This document shows positions 1-8,507 of a DNA stretch of 64,000 bases, piece after piece. Origin of the DNA: Solirubrobacteraceae bacterium (GTDB taxonomy: Bacteria > Actinomycetota > Thermoleophilia > Solirubrobacterales > Solirubrobacteraceae). The position numbers were made by a program, and so were the translations under genes. The notes below the pieces were generated by a model. It was not told the DNA's origin, did no database searches, and saw nothing but the letters and a program-made list of their open reading frames with translations. The stretch covers positions 62,001 to 126,000 of the forward strand of contig JAJCYD010000011.1 of the NCBI GenBank assembly GCA_029263125.1, written 5' to 3'. Positions within the stretch are counted from its first letter, which is position 1. Each line of letters opens with the position of its first letter.

Positions 1-483
1 CTGCGGCTCTCCCGCGGGCCCGCGGTCGACGCGGTGATGGCCAGCGCGGCGGTCCCGGGCGTCTTCGCACCCGTCCGGTTCGCGGGACGACAGCTGATCG
101 ATGGCGGCGTGTCGGACAACACGCCCCTCTCGCATGCCGTCGCGCTCGGCGCGGACGAGATCTACGTGCTGCCGACCGGCTACGCGTGTGCGCTGACCGA
201 GCACCCGCGGGGAGCCCTGGCGATGCTGCTGCATGCGATGAGCGTCATGATCGCCCAGCGCCTGCACGTCGAGATCGCGCTGTACCGCACGGACGCGAGA
301 ATCATCGTCCTACCGCCGCCCTGCCCGCAGCACATCCAGCCGATCGACTTCTCCCACGCCGGCGAGCTGATCGCACGCGCGCTCGACGACAGCCGCGTGT
401 TCCTGGACTGGCTGGCAGGCAGCAATCGCCCCGCGGACGCGACAGCGCCCGCCGCGCGGCTGCTAGCCCACGACCACCCCTGA
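1..483 (+). CDS. patatin-like phospholipase, C-terminal part (5' end outside window)
   Basis: The frame is open from base 1, so the start and the GxSxG nucleophile motif lie upstream of the window. The 160 visible codons carry the distal half of a patatin fold: ASAAVPGVFAPV, then IDGGVSDNTPL, whose DGG supplies the catalytic Asp of the Ser-Asp dyad. Patatin-like proteins are lipid acyl hydrolases acting on phospholipids or acylglycerols (family knowledge). The last ~90 residues are poorly conserved and show no extra domain. The gene ends 54 bp before a glutaredoxin-like gene on the same strand. Its substrate cannot be told from sequence. Confidence 0.85.
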   Translation: MRLSRGPAVDAVMASAAVPGVFAPVRFAGRQLIDGGVSDNTPLSHAVALGADEIYVLPTGYACALTEHPRGALAMLLHAMSVMIAQRLHVEIALYRTDARIIVLPPPCPQHIQPIDFSHAGELIARALDDSRVFLDWLAGSNRPADATAPAARLLAHDHP

Positions 484-537
484 CCTACGTCGCGCGCCCG
501 CGAATCCTTCAGTCCGTCGACCAGGTCTCATTGCAAG

Positions 538-1050
538 ATGCGCGCGCCTCCTTCCCACGCGGTGCTCATGTACACGCTCGCTGGCTGCGTCCACTGCCGA
601 AGTGCGCGCCGGCTCCTGGCGGGCCTCGACATCCCGTACGACGAGCATCGTCTCGACGGCGTCGCGGGATTTCGTGCGCTGCTGACCGAGCGTACCGGCG
701 GCTGGACGGTGCCTCAGGTCGTCATCCGGGGTGCGCCGATCGGGGGGGCGAGCGATCTCGCTCGCCTCCAGCGCCGCGGCGTGCTGCTGGCACGCGTCCG
801 CGGCGACACGTTCCCCATCGACGTGCAGCGCCGGCGCCTGGCGCCCGGCCGACTGCTCGCGGCGATCGTGACCCGGCCCCGCAGCGCGCGGCGCGCGGCG
901 TGGCGTCACATCCGTGAGCTGCGAGATGCCGACGGCCGTGTCGTCGAGCGCCACGAGCTCGCGGCGGCCGGTGACGTCCACGCCGTCGCAGCAGGTCAGA
1001 CGACCGGGCCGGCCGAATCCTTGCCGCGGCGCGCGCGGTCTGACCCGTAG
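538..1050 (+). CDS. glutaredoxin-like redox protein with C-terminal extension
   Basis: 170 residues. Residues 10-75 look like a glutaredoxin/thioredoxin fold: a beta strand MYTLAG leads into the redox motif CVHC (Cys17, Cys20), and TVPQVVIRGAPIGG (cis-Pro59) follows where glutaredoxins bind glutathione. It probably reduces disulfides or mixed disulfides in the cytoplasm. Residues 80-170 form an Arg-rich extension that I do not recognise. It lies 32 bp upstream of a thioredoxin gene on the same strand, so the two may be cotranscribed as a thiol-redox pair. A second in-frame ATG at 568 would remove ten residues before the fold and is an alternative start. Confidence 0.7.
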   Translation: MRAPPSHAVLMYTLAGCVHCRSARRLLAGLDIPYDEHRLDGVAGFRALLTERTGGWTVPQVVIRGAPIGGASDLARLQRRGVLLARVRGDTFPIDVQRRRLAPGRLLAAIVTRPRSARRAAWRHIRELRDADGRVVERHELAAAGDVHAVAAGQTTGPAESLPRRARSDP

Positions 1051-1082
1051 ACCGCGACCCATCTCCGACACAAGGACTGGTC

Positions 1083-1424
1083 ATGACGAATGTGCTGACA
1101 CTGACTTACGCCGACTTCGACCGCGAGGTCACGCACTCCGATGTGCCCGTGGTCGTCGACTACTGGGCGCCCTGGTGCGCCCCCTGCCGCAAGCTCGGGC
1201 CCGCGATCGAGCAGATCGCCGCCGAGCGCGGGGGCGCGCTGAAGGTCGCGAAGGTCAACGTTGACGACGAGCCGGGCCTCGCGGAGCTCGCCGGCGTGCA
1301 GGGCATCCCGCTCGTCGTGCTGTACCGCGACGGCCGACCTGTCGCGCGGGCCGTCGGCGCGCAGCCCAAGAACCAGCTGGAGCGCATGCTCGGCCTCGAC
1401 GCCGACATGCCAAGCGCCGCCTGA
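1083..1424 (+). CDS. trxA: thioredoxin
   Basis: 113 residues, the usual length for a cytoplasmic thioredoxin. The active site is WCAPC (Trp31-Cys35), with Ala in place of the common Gly, a known variant. The cis-Pro is Pro76 in GIPLVVLY, and the DYWAPWC strand and C-terminal helix are intact. Thioredoxins reduce protein disulfides using electrons from thioredoxin reductase, which is not in the window. The start at 1083 is supported by the fold beginning a few residues later. It follows the glutaredoxin-like gene by 32 bp, and the remains of a hydrolase gene lie downstream. Confidence 0.93.
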   Translation: MTNVLTLTYADFDREVTHSDVPVVVDYWAPWCAPCRKLGPAIEQIAAERGGALKVAKVNVDDEPGLAELAGVQGIPLVVLYRDGRPVARAVGAQPKNQLERMLGLDADMPSAA

Positions 1425-1502
1425 CGCCGCGGCCGCTGCCAACACGACGATCACCCGCCGCGATGCCGCCGTCCACGGCGATGGGCCTGCGATCGCAGCA
1501 GG

Positions 1503-1693
1503 CTGACGTTTCCCGGTGCCGCCGGGGATCGGCTCGCGGGGCGCCTGGAGCGCCCCGCGGGCCCGGTTGCCGCCGACGACGCCGATCGTCTGCTGTCCCG
1601 CCTCGCCGACGCGACCTCGTCGCGCGGGTGCTCGCGGCGTGGGCGTCGCGCTACCTGCTGGACGAACCCGTCACGCGCGCGCCACCGGCGTGA
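1503..1693 (+). pseudogene. remnant of an alpha/beta-hydrolase (hydrolase-OsmC type) with internal deletion and frameshift
   Basis: No intact gene fits 1425-1824, but two joined fragments in different frames do. From 1503 the frame reads LTFPGAAGDRLAGRL then ERPAGPV, the typical opening of the alpha/beta-hydrolase domain of hydrolase-OsmC proteins. It continues at once with DDADRLLSRLADA, which in that family lies near the end of the hydrolase domain. About 1618 the frame shifts and reads VARVLAAWASRYLLDEP before a TGA at 1691-1693. So roughly 200 residues are missing between the ends, with a small indel near 1618. This is my recognition of family motifs, not a database match. I see nothing recognisable in 1694-1824. 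Confidence 0.55.
1531..1563 (+). repeat. strong inverted repeat (14-bp arms, 5-base loop) downstream of trxA
   Basis: Bases 1531-1544 pair with 1550-1563 around the loop CTGGA. Thirteen pairs are Watson-Crick and one (T34/G60) would be a G-U wobble in plus-strand RNA. It could end transcription 107 bases after trxA, but there is no T-run, and the same bases encode the LAGRLERPAG segment of the hydrolase remnant, so the repeat may simply be a coding relic. Confidence 0.4.
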
Positions 1694-1824
1694 GCGCGAC
1701 GAACTCCAGCTCTGCGTCGGCAACCGATGCGAGTGGCGAGTGGGTGGCAATCCCGCGCGTTGGAGTGCCGGCCCGGTCGCGAAGGCGTCACCTTGAGCAC
1801 GCGTGCCGCGGCCGGGCGTCCGGG

Positions 1825-2190
1825 TCAGCCGAGATAGACCAGGTTGCAGCGGCCCGCGGCGGTCTCGGTGAGGATGTCCCCGAGCGGGCGAGGCACTGCC
1901 CCGAACTGCTCGATCTGCGCTTCGGAGATACCTCGTGCCCGCGACGAGTTGGGGCACATCGAGATCGTGTAGCCGAGGGTCGCGCCGGCAGCGATCTTCT
2001 CACGCAGATCGGCGCCGGGCTCGGTGTCCGCCCATCCGTCCTGCCGAGCGACGGTCACCGCGTCTCCGGCCAGCCGGACCTCGGCCTCCAAGCCGGCGCG
2101 GGCGGCGGCCTGGGCGAAATGAAAGGCCGACCAGATCGGCTTGGGCACCGCGGCCGGGTCTGACGAGGCAAAGAAGATCAAGCGCATCAT
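1825..2190 (-). CDS. DsrE/DsrF-like small protein
   Basis: 121 residues. The opening MRLIFFASSDP followed by a helix resembles the DsrE/F-like sulfur-relay fold, and the single conserved-looking Cys79 sits in SMCPNSSRARG, where these proteins carry a cysteine that can hold sulfur. The role is uncertain: family members act in sulfur transfer, and many are of unknown function. The ATG overlaps the stop of the upstream ABC ATPase gene by 4 bp (2187-2190), so it is translationally coupled as the last gene of the peptide-type transporter operon. That placement is unusual for this fold. A plain hypothetical protein is the alternative. Confidence 0.6.
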   Translation of the reverse strand: MMRLIFFASSDPAAVPKPIWSAFHFAQAAARAGLEAEVRLAGDAVTVARQDGWADTEPGADLREKIAAGATLGYTISMCPNSSRARGISEAQIEQFGAVPRPLGDILTETAAGRCNLVYLG

Positions 2191-2993
2191 GGGTCCTCCT
2201 CCAGTAGGCGTCCCTCGCTTGCGGCAAGCAGGACTCGCGTGTAGTGGTGCGCGGGCGCCGCAAGCACCCGGTCGATCGGTCCGTGCTCGACGATCTCGCC
2301 CGCGCGCATGACCGCGACTCGGTCGGCGAGGATCCGGGCCGCGGCCAGGTCATGGGTGATCAGCAGCGTCGACATCCCCGCCCGCCCTCCCATGGACGCC
2401 ATCAAGGCGAGGATCTCGCCGCGCAGCGACGCATCGAGCATCGACGTGGGTTCGTCGGCGACGACGAGACTCGGGCGAACGACGAACGCCCGGGCCATTG
2501 CGACCCGCTGGCGTTGACCCCCCGAGAGCTCGTGTGGATGGCGCCGCAGGAACCGCTCGGCGGGCGTCAGACCGACGTCGTCGAGCGCGTCCACCACGCG
2601 CGCGTGACGTTCATCGCGCGCGACGCCCGCGATCGCGAGCGGCTCAGCCACCGCCTCGTCGACGCGCATGCCTGGGTGCAGGGACTGGTAGGGGTCCTGA
2701 AGAATCAGTTGCATCCGTCGCCGCAGGCGCCGCCGGGCGCGCCCACGCAGGTGGGTGACGTTCGCGCCGTCGAAGTGCACCTCGCCGGTGTCGGGTGTCT
2801 GAAGCCCGAGCACAATCTGACCGATCGTGCTCTTGCCCGCACCGCTCTCGCCGACGAGCGCCAGGGTCTCGCCGGCCGCGATCGTGAGGCTGACACGGCG
2901 GGCGGCATGCACCTCGTCGGCCTGCCCGCGCCGCCGTCGGTCACGGGCGTACGTTCGCGAGACGTCGCGAAGCTCCAGCAGCGGCTGGTTCAT
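2187..2993 (-). CDS. peptide/opine-type ABC transporter ATP-binding protein (DppF/OppF-like)
   Basis: 268 residues with the complete ABC ATPase set: Walker A GESGAGKS (Lys54), Q-loop Gln99 in ILQDPYQS, signature LSGGQRQR (156-163), Walker B LVVADEP, and a switch His in LLITHD. The ILQDPYQSLHPGM stretch and HHYTRVLLAA near the C-terminus are typical of the F-type ATPase of dipeptide/oligopeptide/nickel importers. It powers uptake together with the permease-ATPase fusion upstream. Its start overlaps that gene's stop by 4 bp (2990-2993). Compared with most OppF proteins (~320 residues) it lacks part of the C-terminal extension. Confidence 0.9.
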   Translation of the reverse strand: MNQPLLELRDVSRTYARDRRRRGQADEVHAARRVSLTIAAGETLALVGESGAGKSTIGQIVLGLQTPDTGEVHFDGANVTHLRGRARRRLRRRMQLILQDPYQSLHPGMRVDEAVAEPLAIAGVARDERHARVVDALDDVGLTPAERFLRRHPHELSGGQRQRVAMARAFVVRPSLVVADEPTSMLDASLRGEILALMASMGGRAGMSTLLITHDLAAARILADRVAVMRAGEIVEHGPIDRVLAAPAHHYTRVLLAASEGRLLEEDP

Positions 2994-4714
2994 GGCGCGC
3001 CTGCGATCGTCGCGGGGGCCTTGCCGGCAGCGGCTGCCGCGAGCAGCTCGCGGGTGTGGGGATGGCGGGCACCCGCGAGGATCTGTGATGCGCGCCCGAC
3101 CTCCACGGCTCGGCCGTCCTGCATCACGACGAGGTCGTCGGCGATTCGCGCGATCAGTGGGAGGTCGTGCGAGATCAGCAGGACCGCCAGGCCGAGGCGC
3201 TCGCGCAGGTCGGCGAGCAGACGCAGGATGTGGACCTGCGTGACGACGTCCAGGCCCGTGACGGGCTCGTCGGCGACCACGACGAGCGGTTCGTTGACGA
3301 CGGCCATCGCGATCAGGACGCGCTGGCGCATGCCTCCGCTGAGCTCATGCGGGAAGGCGCCGTGGCGGGCGCGCTCGATACCCACCTGATCGAGCATCTC
3401 GTGTGCTTGCTCGTCGGCGTCTCGCCGGTGCGCGCGGGTCAGCGCGGCCGCCTCCGCGACCTGGCGGTGCACCGTGTACACCGGATTCAGTGCGCTCATC
3501 GCCCCCTGCGGCACAAGTGAGATCTGACGGCCTCTGATCTGGGTTGCCTCTGGACCCCTGAGCGTGCGCAGGTCGCGGCCGGCGAGCATGATGCTCCCGC
3601 CAAGCACCTCGGCAGGCGGGCGCAGCAGGCCGAGCATGCACATCGCCAGCGTGCTCTTCCCGCTGCCGGATTCGCCGACGAGACCCAGGATCCGGCCGCG
3701 GCCGAGCTGCAGCGCGAGGTCATCGACGGCGAGGACGTCTCCGCCGGGCCCGGCGTAGCGCACGCTCAGCCCGCTGACCTGCAGCACGCAGTCTTCCGCG
3801 GGCGGCTGCGGCGCCGGTGCTGCGCCGTCGGCCTCGTGGCCGCTGACCGCGTCCACCGCGCGTGCGGGGTCGCCTGCGACGCCCGCGGACAGCCGCGGAT
3901 CGGTCCGCTCCTCCACCGCGTAGCCGACAAAGGCGAAGCCGACGATCACGGCCGTCAGCGCCAGGCCGGGGGGGAGGATCCAATACATCCACGTGTCGGT
4001 CAAAAACGCGCTGCGGGCGTTGGCGAAGAACAGCATGCTGCCCCAGCTGACCTTCGTCGGATCTCCCAGCCCGAGGAAGGCCAGCGCGGATTCCAGGAAG
4101 ACCGCCACGTTGGCGGTCCTCACGAACTGCGACACGGCGAGCGGCGCCAGCCGGGGCACGACGTGGCGCCAGAGGATGCGCGGCGAGGATGCCCCCATGG
4201 CGCGTGCTGCGACGACGTGCTGGTACTCGCGCACCTTGACGACGTTCGAGTACAGAACGCGCGCCGGCTTTGCCCACATCACGGCGCTGATGACCACGAC
4301 GGTGATCAGCAGACCACGCCCGAAGAACGCCGCCAGCACGATCACGAGGACGAAGAAGGGCAGTGCCAGGGTGAGGTCGACGAGGCGCATGAGCGGTCCT
4401 TCTACGCGGCCGCGGAAGTAGCCGGCCACGACGGCGACGGCGAGACCGATGAGGGTCGCGAGGACAGCGGACAGCAGCCCGATGCTCAGCGAGATCCGCG
4501 CCCCGTACAGCAGCTGCGCGAAGAGATCGTGGCCGACGTCGTCGGTCCCCAGCGGGAAGGCTGCGCTTGGTGACTGGTACGGCGCCCCGCTGGCCGCCTG
4601 CGGATCGTGACTGGTCAGCAGCGGTGCGAAGATCGCCATCAGCGCGCTGACGATCAGCAGACCCGCGCCGATGCGCCCCAACATGCGGCCGGTCGCCGAT
4701 CCCTGGCCGGTCAT
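2990..4714 (-). CDS. fused ABC permease-ATPase (DppC-like plus DppD-like) of a peptide-type importer
   Basis: 574 residues holding two proteins that are normally separate. Residues 10-265 are a DppC/OppC-type permease with about six membrane segments and an EAA coupling loop (EYQHVVAARAMGAS, 163-176). Residues 271-309 are an Ala/Pro-rich linker. Residues 310-570 are a DppD-type ATPase: Walker A GESGSGKS (Lys353), signature LSGGMRQR (458-465), Walker B VVVADEP (478-484). No stop or frameshift separates the halves, so the fusion looks real. It overlaps its neighbours by 4 bp on both sides, giving strict translational coupling across the operon. Confidence 0.9.
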   Translation of the reverse strand: MTGQGSATGRMLGRIGAGLLIVSALMAIFAPLLTSHDPQAASGAPYQSPSAAFPLGTDDVGHDLFAQLLYGARISLSIGLLSAVLATLIGLAVAVVAGYFRGRVEGPLMRLVDLTLALPFFVLVIVLAAFFGRGLLITVVVISAVMWAKPARVLYSNVVKVREYQHVVAARAMGASSPRILWRHVVPRLAPLAVSQFVRTANVAVFLESALAFLGLGDPTKVSWGSMLFFANARSAFLTDTWMYWILPPGLALTAVIVGFAFVGYAVEERTDPRLSAGVAGDPARAVDAVSGHEADGAAPAPQPPAEDCVLQVSGLSVRYAGPGGDVLAVDDLALQLGRGRILGLVGESGSGKSTLAMCMLGLLRPPAEVLGGSIMLAGRDLRTLRGPEATQIRGRQISLVPQGAMSALNPVYTVHRQVAEAAALTRAHRRDADEQAHEMLDQVGIERARHGAFPHELSGGMRQRVLIAMAVVNEPLVVVADEPVTGLDVVTQVHILRLLADLRERLGLAVLLISHDLPLIARIADDLVVMQDGRAVEVGRASQILAGARHPHTRELLAAAAAGKAPATIAGAP

Positions 4715-5700
4715 GCGTCTCGGATCCCGCGCCGGCGGACCCGCGGGTCAAGCAGCGGGTACAGCAGGTCGGCGACGAAGTTCGCCAACAGCACTCCGAC
4801 CGCCAGCAACAGGAACGCGCCCTGCAGCAACGGATAGTCGCGAGCCAGCACCGCGTCGTAGACCAATCGCCCGAGTCCCGGATAGGAGAACACCGTTTCG
4901 ACGACGGCGGCGCCACCGACGAGCGTGCCGAGGCCCACGAGCGTCACGGTGGCGATCGGGATCAGGGCGTTGCGCTGCGCGTGGCGTCGCACGCCGCGCC
5001 GGTCCAGGCCCTTCGCCCGCGCCATCAGGACGTAGTCCTCCTGAAGCTCGCCGATCAGCGACGCGCGGGCGACGAGGTAGACGGCGCCGAGGTAGCCGAG
5101 CGTCAGCGTCACGAGGGGCAGGATCAGTCGCTCGGCGACGTCGCCGACGAACCCGATGCCCGTCGCGCCTGATGCGGGCAACGCGCCGAAGATCGGCAGC
5201 AGCTCCAGTTGCACGGAGAACACGAAGATCATCAACAGGCCGACGAAGAAGGGTGGCATCGCGTCGATCACCATCACGGACGTCAGCAGGGTGGCGTCAC
5301 TGGCGCGCCCGCGACGCCACGCCGAGGCGAAACCCAGCAGCGTCCCGATCAACGTCGAGAGCACGAGCGCTCCGCCGACGAGCAGCAGGGTCCAGCCGAT
5401 TCGCTCGCCGAGCACCTCGGTGACCGGGCGCGCGTAGCGCACGGAGAAGCCCAGGTCGCCCCGGGCGATGTTCGTGAAGTAGCGCCCCAACTGGACCGGG
5501 GTGGATTCCCCCAGCCCGAACTGCGTGAGGATGTCCTCGCGTTGCTGCGGGGACACCTGGCCCGCCGCCTCGGGCGGAAGCAGGTAGTCGACGGGATCTC
5601 CCGGTGCGACGCGCGGCAGGGCGAAGTTGCCCAGCAGCGCGACCATGAGGATCGCGCCGTAGCCGAGCGCCGTTCGGGCACCGCGCGTCAACACCTGCAA
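4711..5700 (-). CDS. peptide-type ABC transporter permease (DppB-like)
   Basis: 329 residues with an N-terminal membrane helix, the large extracytoplasmic loop typical of DppB/OppB (PVDYLLPPEAAGQVSPQQRE region, then GDLGFSVRYARPV), and five further membrane segments. The EAA loop lies in DYVLMARAKGLDRRGV. It forms the translocation channel with the DppC half of the fusion protein. It follows the binding-protein gene by 15 bp and overlaps the next gene by 4 bp. The length is normal for the family (about 310-340). Confidence 0.92.
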   Translation of the reverse strand: MQVLTRGARTALGYGAILMVALLGNFALPRVAPGDPVDYLLPPEAAGQVSPQQREDILTQFGLGESTPVQLGRYFTNIARGDLGFSVRYARPVTEVLGERIGWTLLLVGGALVLSTLIGTLLGFASAWRRGRASDATLLTSVMVIDAMPPFFVGLLMIFVFSVQLELLPIFGALPASGATGIGFVGDVAERLILPLVTLTLGYLGAVYLVARASLIGELQEDYVLMARAKGLDRRGVRRHAQRNALIPIATVTLVGLGTLVGGAAVVETVFSYPGLGRLVYDAVLARDYPLLQGAFLLLAVGVLLANFVADLLYPLLDPRVRRRGIRDA

Positions 5701-5715
5701 CGCCCGCCGGGCTGT

Positions 5716-7503
5716 CTACTCGTAGCCCTGATCCTCGGTCGAGCTGCGTCGGCGCCGCAGGAGCGTGACACCACCGCCGGCGAGCAGCAGCGCCAGCAAT
5801 CCCACCACGATCCACGCCGTGGACGATCCGCCACCCGCTTCGTCTGGGAGTCCGTCGCTCGCCTGGGCGTACTCCGCGAGGAAGGAGCGCTTGGTCAGCA
5901 GCCCGTGTCCCGTGTCCTCAAACCAGCCGTCGTAGGCCGCTGGGCGATAGGCGGCGACGTCCTGGCGATACCACAGCGGGATCATCGGCGACTCGTCGGC
6001 GAAGATGCGCTGCGCGTCGTAGAGGACCGGCTTGCGGGCCGTCGCATCCAAGGTCGTCGCGCGTTCGACGAGCTGGTCGAACTTCGCGTTCGACCAGCCG
6101 GTGAAGACCGCTCCGATGCCCTTCTTGCCGGGTGAGTGAAAGAAGAAGTACAGGGTGTCGGGATCTGTGTGGGCATGCCAGTCGAACGTCCCGAGGTAGG
6201 CGTCGTGCTTCGGCGGCCCGTTCGGACCCGGCGTCGTGCGCTGGCGCAGCGTCGCGGGATCCAGCGCCTCGGTCTGCATCCGCACGCCGATCTCGCTGAC
6301 CTGGCGCTCGACGAGCTGCATCGCGCGCAGGCCTTCGGCGTCAAGCGAGGAGATCAGCACGGTGAGCGAAAGCGGCTGGCCGGCGGCGTTCTCGCGCATG
6401 CCGTTCTGCGCGCGCTTGTAGCCGGCCGCGTCGAGCATCTTCTCGGCGCGCTGGCGATCGAACTCGTGCTTGGCGCCGGGAAGCGCCCACGGCGACTCAG
6501 GATGAATCCAGCTGTCGTGCCCGGGCTGGCCATCGCCCTGCAGCACCTGTTCGACGAGCTTGCCGTTGTCGATCGCGAGGCTGATGGCCTTGCGCACGCG
6601 CGGGTCGCTGAACGGCTTCTTGCGCGCGTTGAAGCGCAACGAGGTGGAAGCGAAGTCGTTGCCGCGCTTCAGTGCGACACCGTCGGCGTTCTCGAGGTTG
6701 CTGACGACGCCCGGAGGCACGTCGTCGGCGACGTAGTCGACCTGACCGGTGCGCAGCGCCTGCAGCGCGGCGGTCGTGTCCTTGACGACCGGCATCTCGA
6801 TGACGTCCACGAGCGGCTTGCCTTTGAAGTAATCCGTGTTGGCTTCGAATCGGTAGCGCTGGTCGGCGACGATCTTCGTCAGCTTGTAGGGCCCTGAGCC
6901 GATCGGGAGCATCTTGGCTGCCTTGGCAGGTGCATCGATCTTCTCCCAGATGTGCTTCGGCAGGATCGGAAGGTCGGCGCCGGGCAGGATCTTGAATGTC
7001 GGCGCCGGCTCTGCGAATCGCAGCTTGACGGTGAGCTCGTCGACCACCTCGCCGTCCTCATAGCGCGGCACGTCGGTGACGTGGTGCGTCCAGCGCCCGG
7101 GAGGGGCCGTGTCGCGGAAATAGTCGAAGGTGAACTTCACGTCCTCGGCGGTCAGCTTCCTGCCGTCGTGCCACGTCAGTCCCGGCCGAAGCTTGATCGT
7201 CCACGTGCGATCGCCATCGGATGACGTTGCGCTCTCGGCCAGCCACGGCTCGGGATCCTCGGTCGTCTGCGACCAGAACAGCGAGTCGTAGATCATCATC
7301 ACGAGGTCGTCGGGCCGTCCGGTCGCGAAGGTGACCGTGAAGGGCGTCAGGTTGTTCTCGAAGCCGTTGAGCGCGACCCGCACGGTCCGCTTGGAATCGC
7401 TTGTCGAATCGCCGCTCTGAGCGATGGCCGGTGCTTCGCCGGCCAGCGCGAACATGGCGCTGATAAGCACGATGGCGGACCTGTGCAACCTGCGCTCGGG
7501 CAT
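5716..7503 (-). CDS. extracellular solute-binding protein family 5, C-terminally membrane-anchored
   Basis: 595 residues from the ATG at 7503, chosen because AAGGAGAA lies 6 bases upstream; an ATG 11 codons earlier (7536) would overlap the preceding gene. An N-terminal hydrophobic signal (SAIVLISAMFALAG) ends near AIAQS without a lipobox cysteine. The rest is a family 5 binding protein (DppA/OppA/NikA type): WTIKLRPGLTWHDG, LTAEDVKFTFDY, IGSGPYKLTK and DPRVRKAISLAID. Residues ~555-580 form a membrane helix (STAWIVVGLLALLLAGG) followed by RRRR, so the protein is held by a C-terminal anchor rather than lipidation. The ligand is unknown; peptides, opines or nickel chelates are possible. Confidence 0.92.
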   Translation of the reverse strand: MPERRLHRSAIVLISAMFALAGEAPAIAQSGDSTSDSKRTVRVALNGFENNLTPFTVTFATGRPDDLVMMIYDSLFWSQTTEDPEPWLAESATSSDGDRTWTIKLRPGLTWHDGRKLTAEDVKFTFDYFRDTAPPGRWTHHVTDVPRYEDGEVVDELTVKLRFAEPAPTFKILPGADLPILPKHIWEKIDAPAKAAKMLPIGSGPYKLTKIVADQRYRFEANTDYFKGKPLVDVIEMPVVKDTTAALQALRTGQVDYVADDVPPGVVSNLENADGVALKRGNDFASTSLRFNARKKPFSDPRVRKAISLAIDNGKLVEQVLQGDGQPGHDSWIHPESPWALPGAKHEFDRQRAEKMLDAAGYKRAQNGMRENAAGQPLSLTVLISSLDAEGLRAMQLVERQVSEIGVRMQTEALDPATLRQRTTPGPNGPPKHDAYLGTFDWHAHTDPDTLYFFFHSPGKKGIGAVFTGWSNAKFDQLVERATTLDATARKPVLYDAQRIFADESPMIPLWYRQDVAAYRPAAYDGWFEDTGHGLLTKRSFLAEYAQASDGLPDEAGGGSSTAWIVVGLLALLLAGGGVTLLRRRRSSTEDQGYE

Positions 7504-7532
7504 CCGTCTTCTCCTTGTTTGGTGAGTCGTGA

Positions 7533-8369
7533 TCATGGTCGGGGCTTGCGGGCCGACGCCACGAGGACATCGCTGGGAAAGACGAGGGCGCCGTCGCGCT
7601 CGTAGGGCTTGACGCGTTCACGCAGCAGACGCACGACCTGATCTGCAGTCGCGTCATCCAACGCCGACCATGCCCGTCGCGCGCCCGGTGGCAGGCTGCG
7701 TCGCAGCGCCCACCATGATTCGAAGGACGCATAGCGACGCTCGTCGGTGAGGTGCTCCAGCCGAGGCTGCGCGAATCCCGTTGCGATCAGCATCGAGCGC
7801 AGCCGCTGCTCGTCGGCGAGCGCGAAGATCCCCGGCTTGCCCGGCGCCGAAGCTGGATCGCCGCCGGCTTCGTGTAGGACCTGCATCGACAACGAAGCCC
7901 AGGCGTTGCGCTCGGACGCGGCGAACACCGCCAGCGCGAGCCGGCCGCCGGGTGCGAGCACCCGTAGCGCCTGCGCGAGCACCGCGGCGGGATCGGGCAT
8001 CGCCTGTAGCGCGAAACGGCACAGCACCACGTCGGCATGACCGTCGGGTTGTGGTAGAGCGGTCGCGTCCGCGACCTCGGCGCTGACGTTCTGAAGACCC
8101 AGTCGCTCGGCGCGCGTGCGTGCCGCATCGATCATCGCCGGCGACACATCGCTGAGGAGGACCGCGCCGCCGGGAGTGACCAGGCGTGCGGCTCGCAGTC
8201 CTGCGCCGCCCGGCCCGGCTCCGAGATCGAGAACCGTCTCCCCGGGGGCAGGGGCGGTGTGGTCGAGCATCCATTGCGTGACCGCCTGGGCCTCGTCGTC
8301 GATCTGATCGGCATGCTCGGACCAACCGTCCGCGACGCTTGACCACTGCTCAGTGTCAATTGCACTCAC
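7533..8369 (-). CDS. SAM-dependent class I methyltransferase (ubiE/MT11-like)
   Basis: 278 residues. Motif I is VLDLGAGPGGAGL (near 45-57), motif II carries the acidic VLLSDVSPAMID, and DVVLCRFALQAMPDP plus LRVLAPGGRLALAVFA match the Methyltransf_11/UbiE core. The methyl acceptor cannot be named. The start is a GTG (8367-8369) with a TACGTT hexamer only 6 bases upstream, suggesting a leaderless mRNA. It is the first gene of the minus-strand run that continues into the transporter operon 29 bp downstream, so it probably shares that promoter, although its link to the transported substrate is unknown. Confidence 0.85.
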   Translation of the reverse strand: MSAIDTEQWSSVADGWSEHADQIDDEAQAVTQWMLDHTAPAPGETVLDLGAGPGGAGLRAARLVTPGGAVLLSDVSPAMIDAARTRAERLGLQNVSAEVADATALPQPDGHADVVLCRFALQAMPDPAAVLAQALRVLAPGGRLALAVFAASERNAWASLSMQVLHEAGGDPASAPGKPGIFALADEQRLRSMLIATGFAQPRLEHLTDERRYASFESWWALRRSLPPGARRAWSALDDATADQVVRLLRERVKPYERDGALVFPSDVLVASARKPRP

Positions 8370-8507
8370 TCCTACAACGTAGCGATCACGGCGCCTCAGA
8401 GGCGGAAGGTCTCATCCGACTGCAACGAGTGCAGACGCTTCGTGGCGACCTCGTGTCACCGGAGACCGTCGATGCCGTGCTCGATTCGCAGGCGAGGTGC
8501 ACCCTTC

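Noticed and set aside
1531-1563. Hairpin as a sure trxA terminator
   Set aside because: The bases encode the LAGRLERPAG piece of the hydrolase remnant and lack a T-run, so the structure may be a relic; listed only as a repeat.
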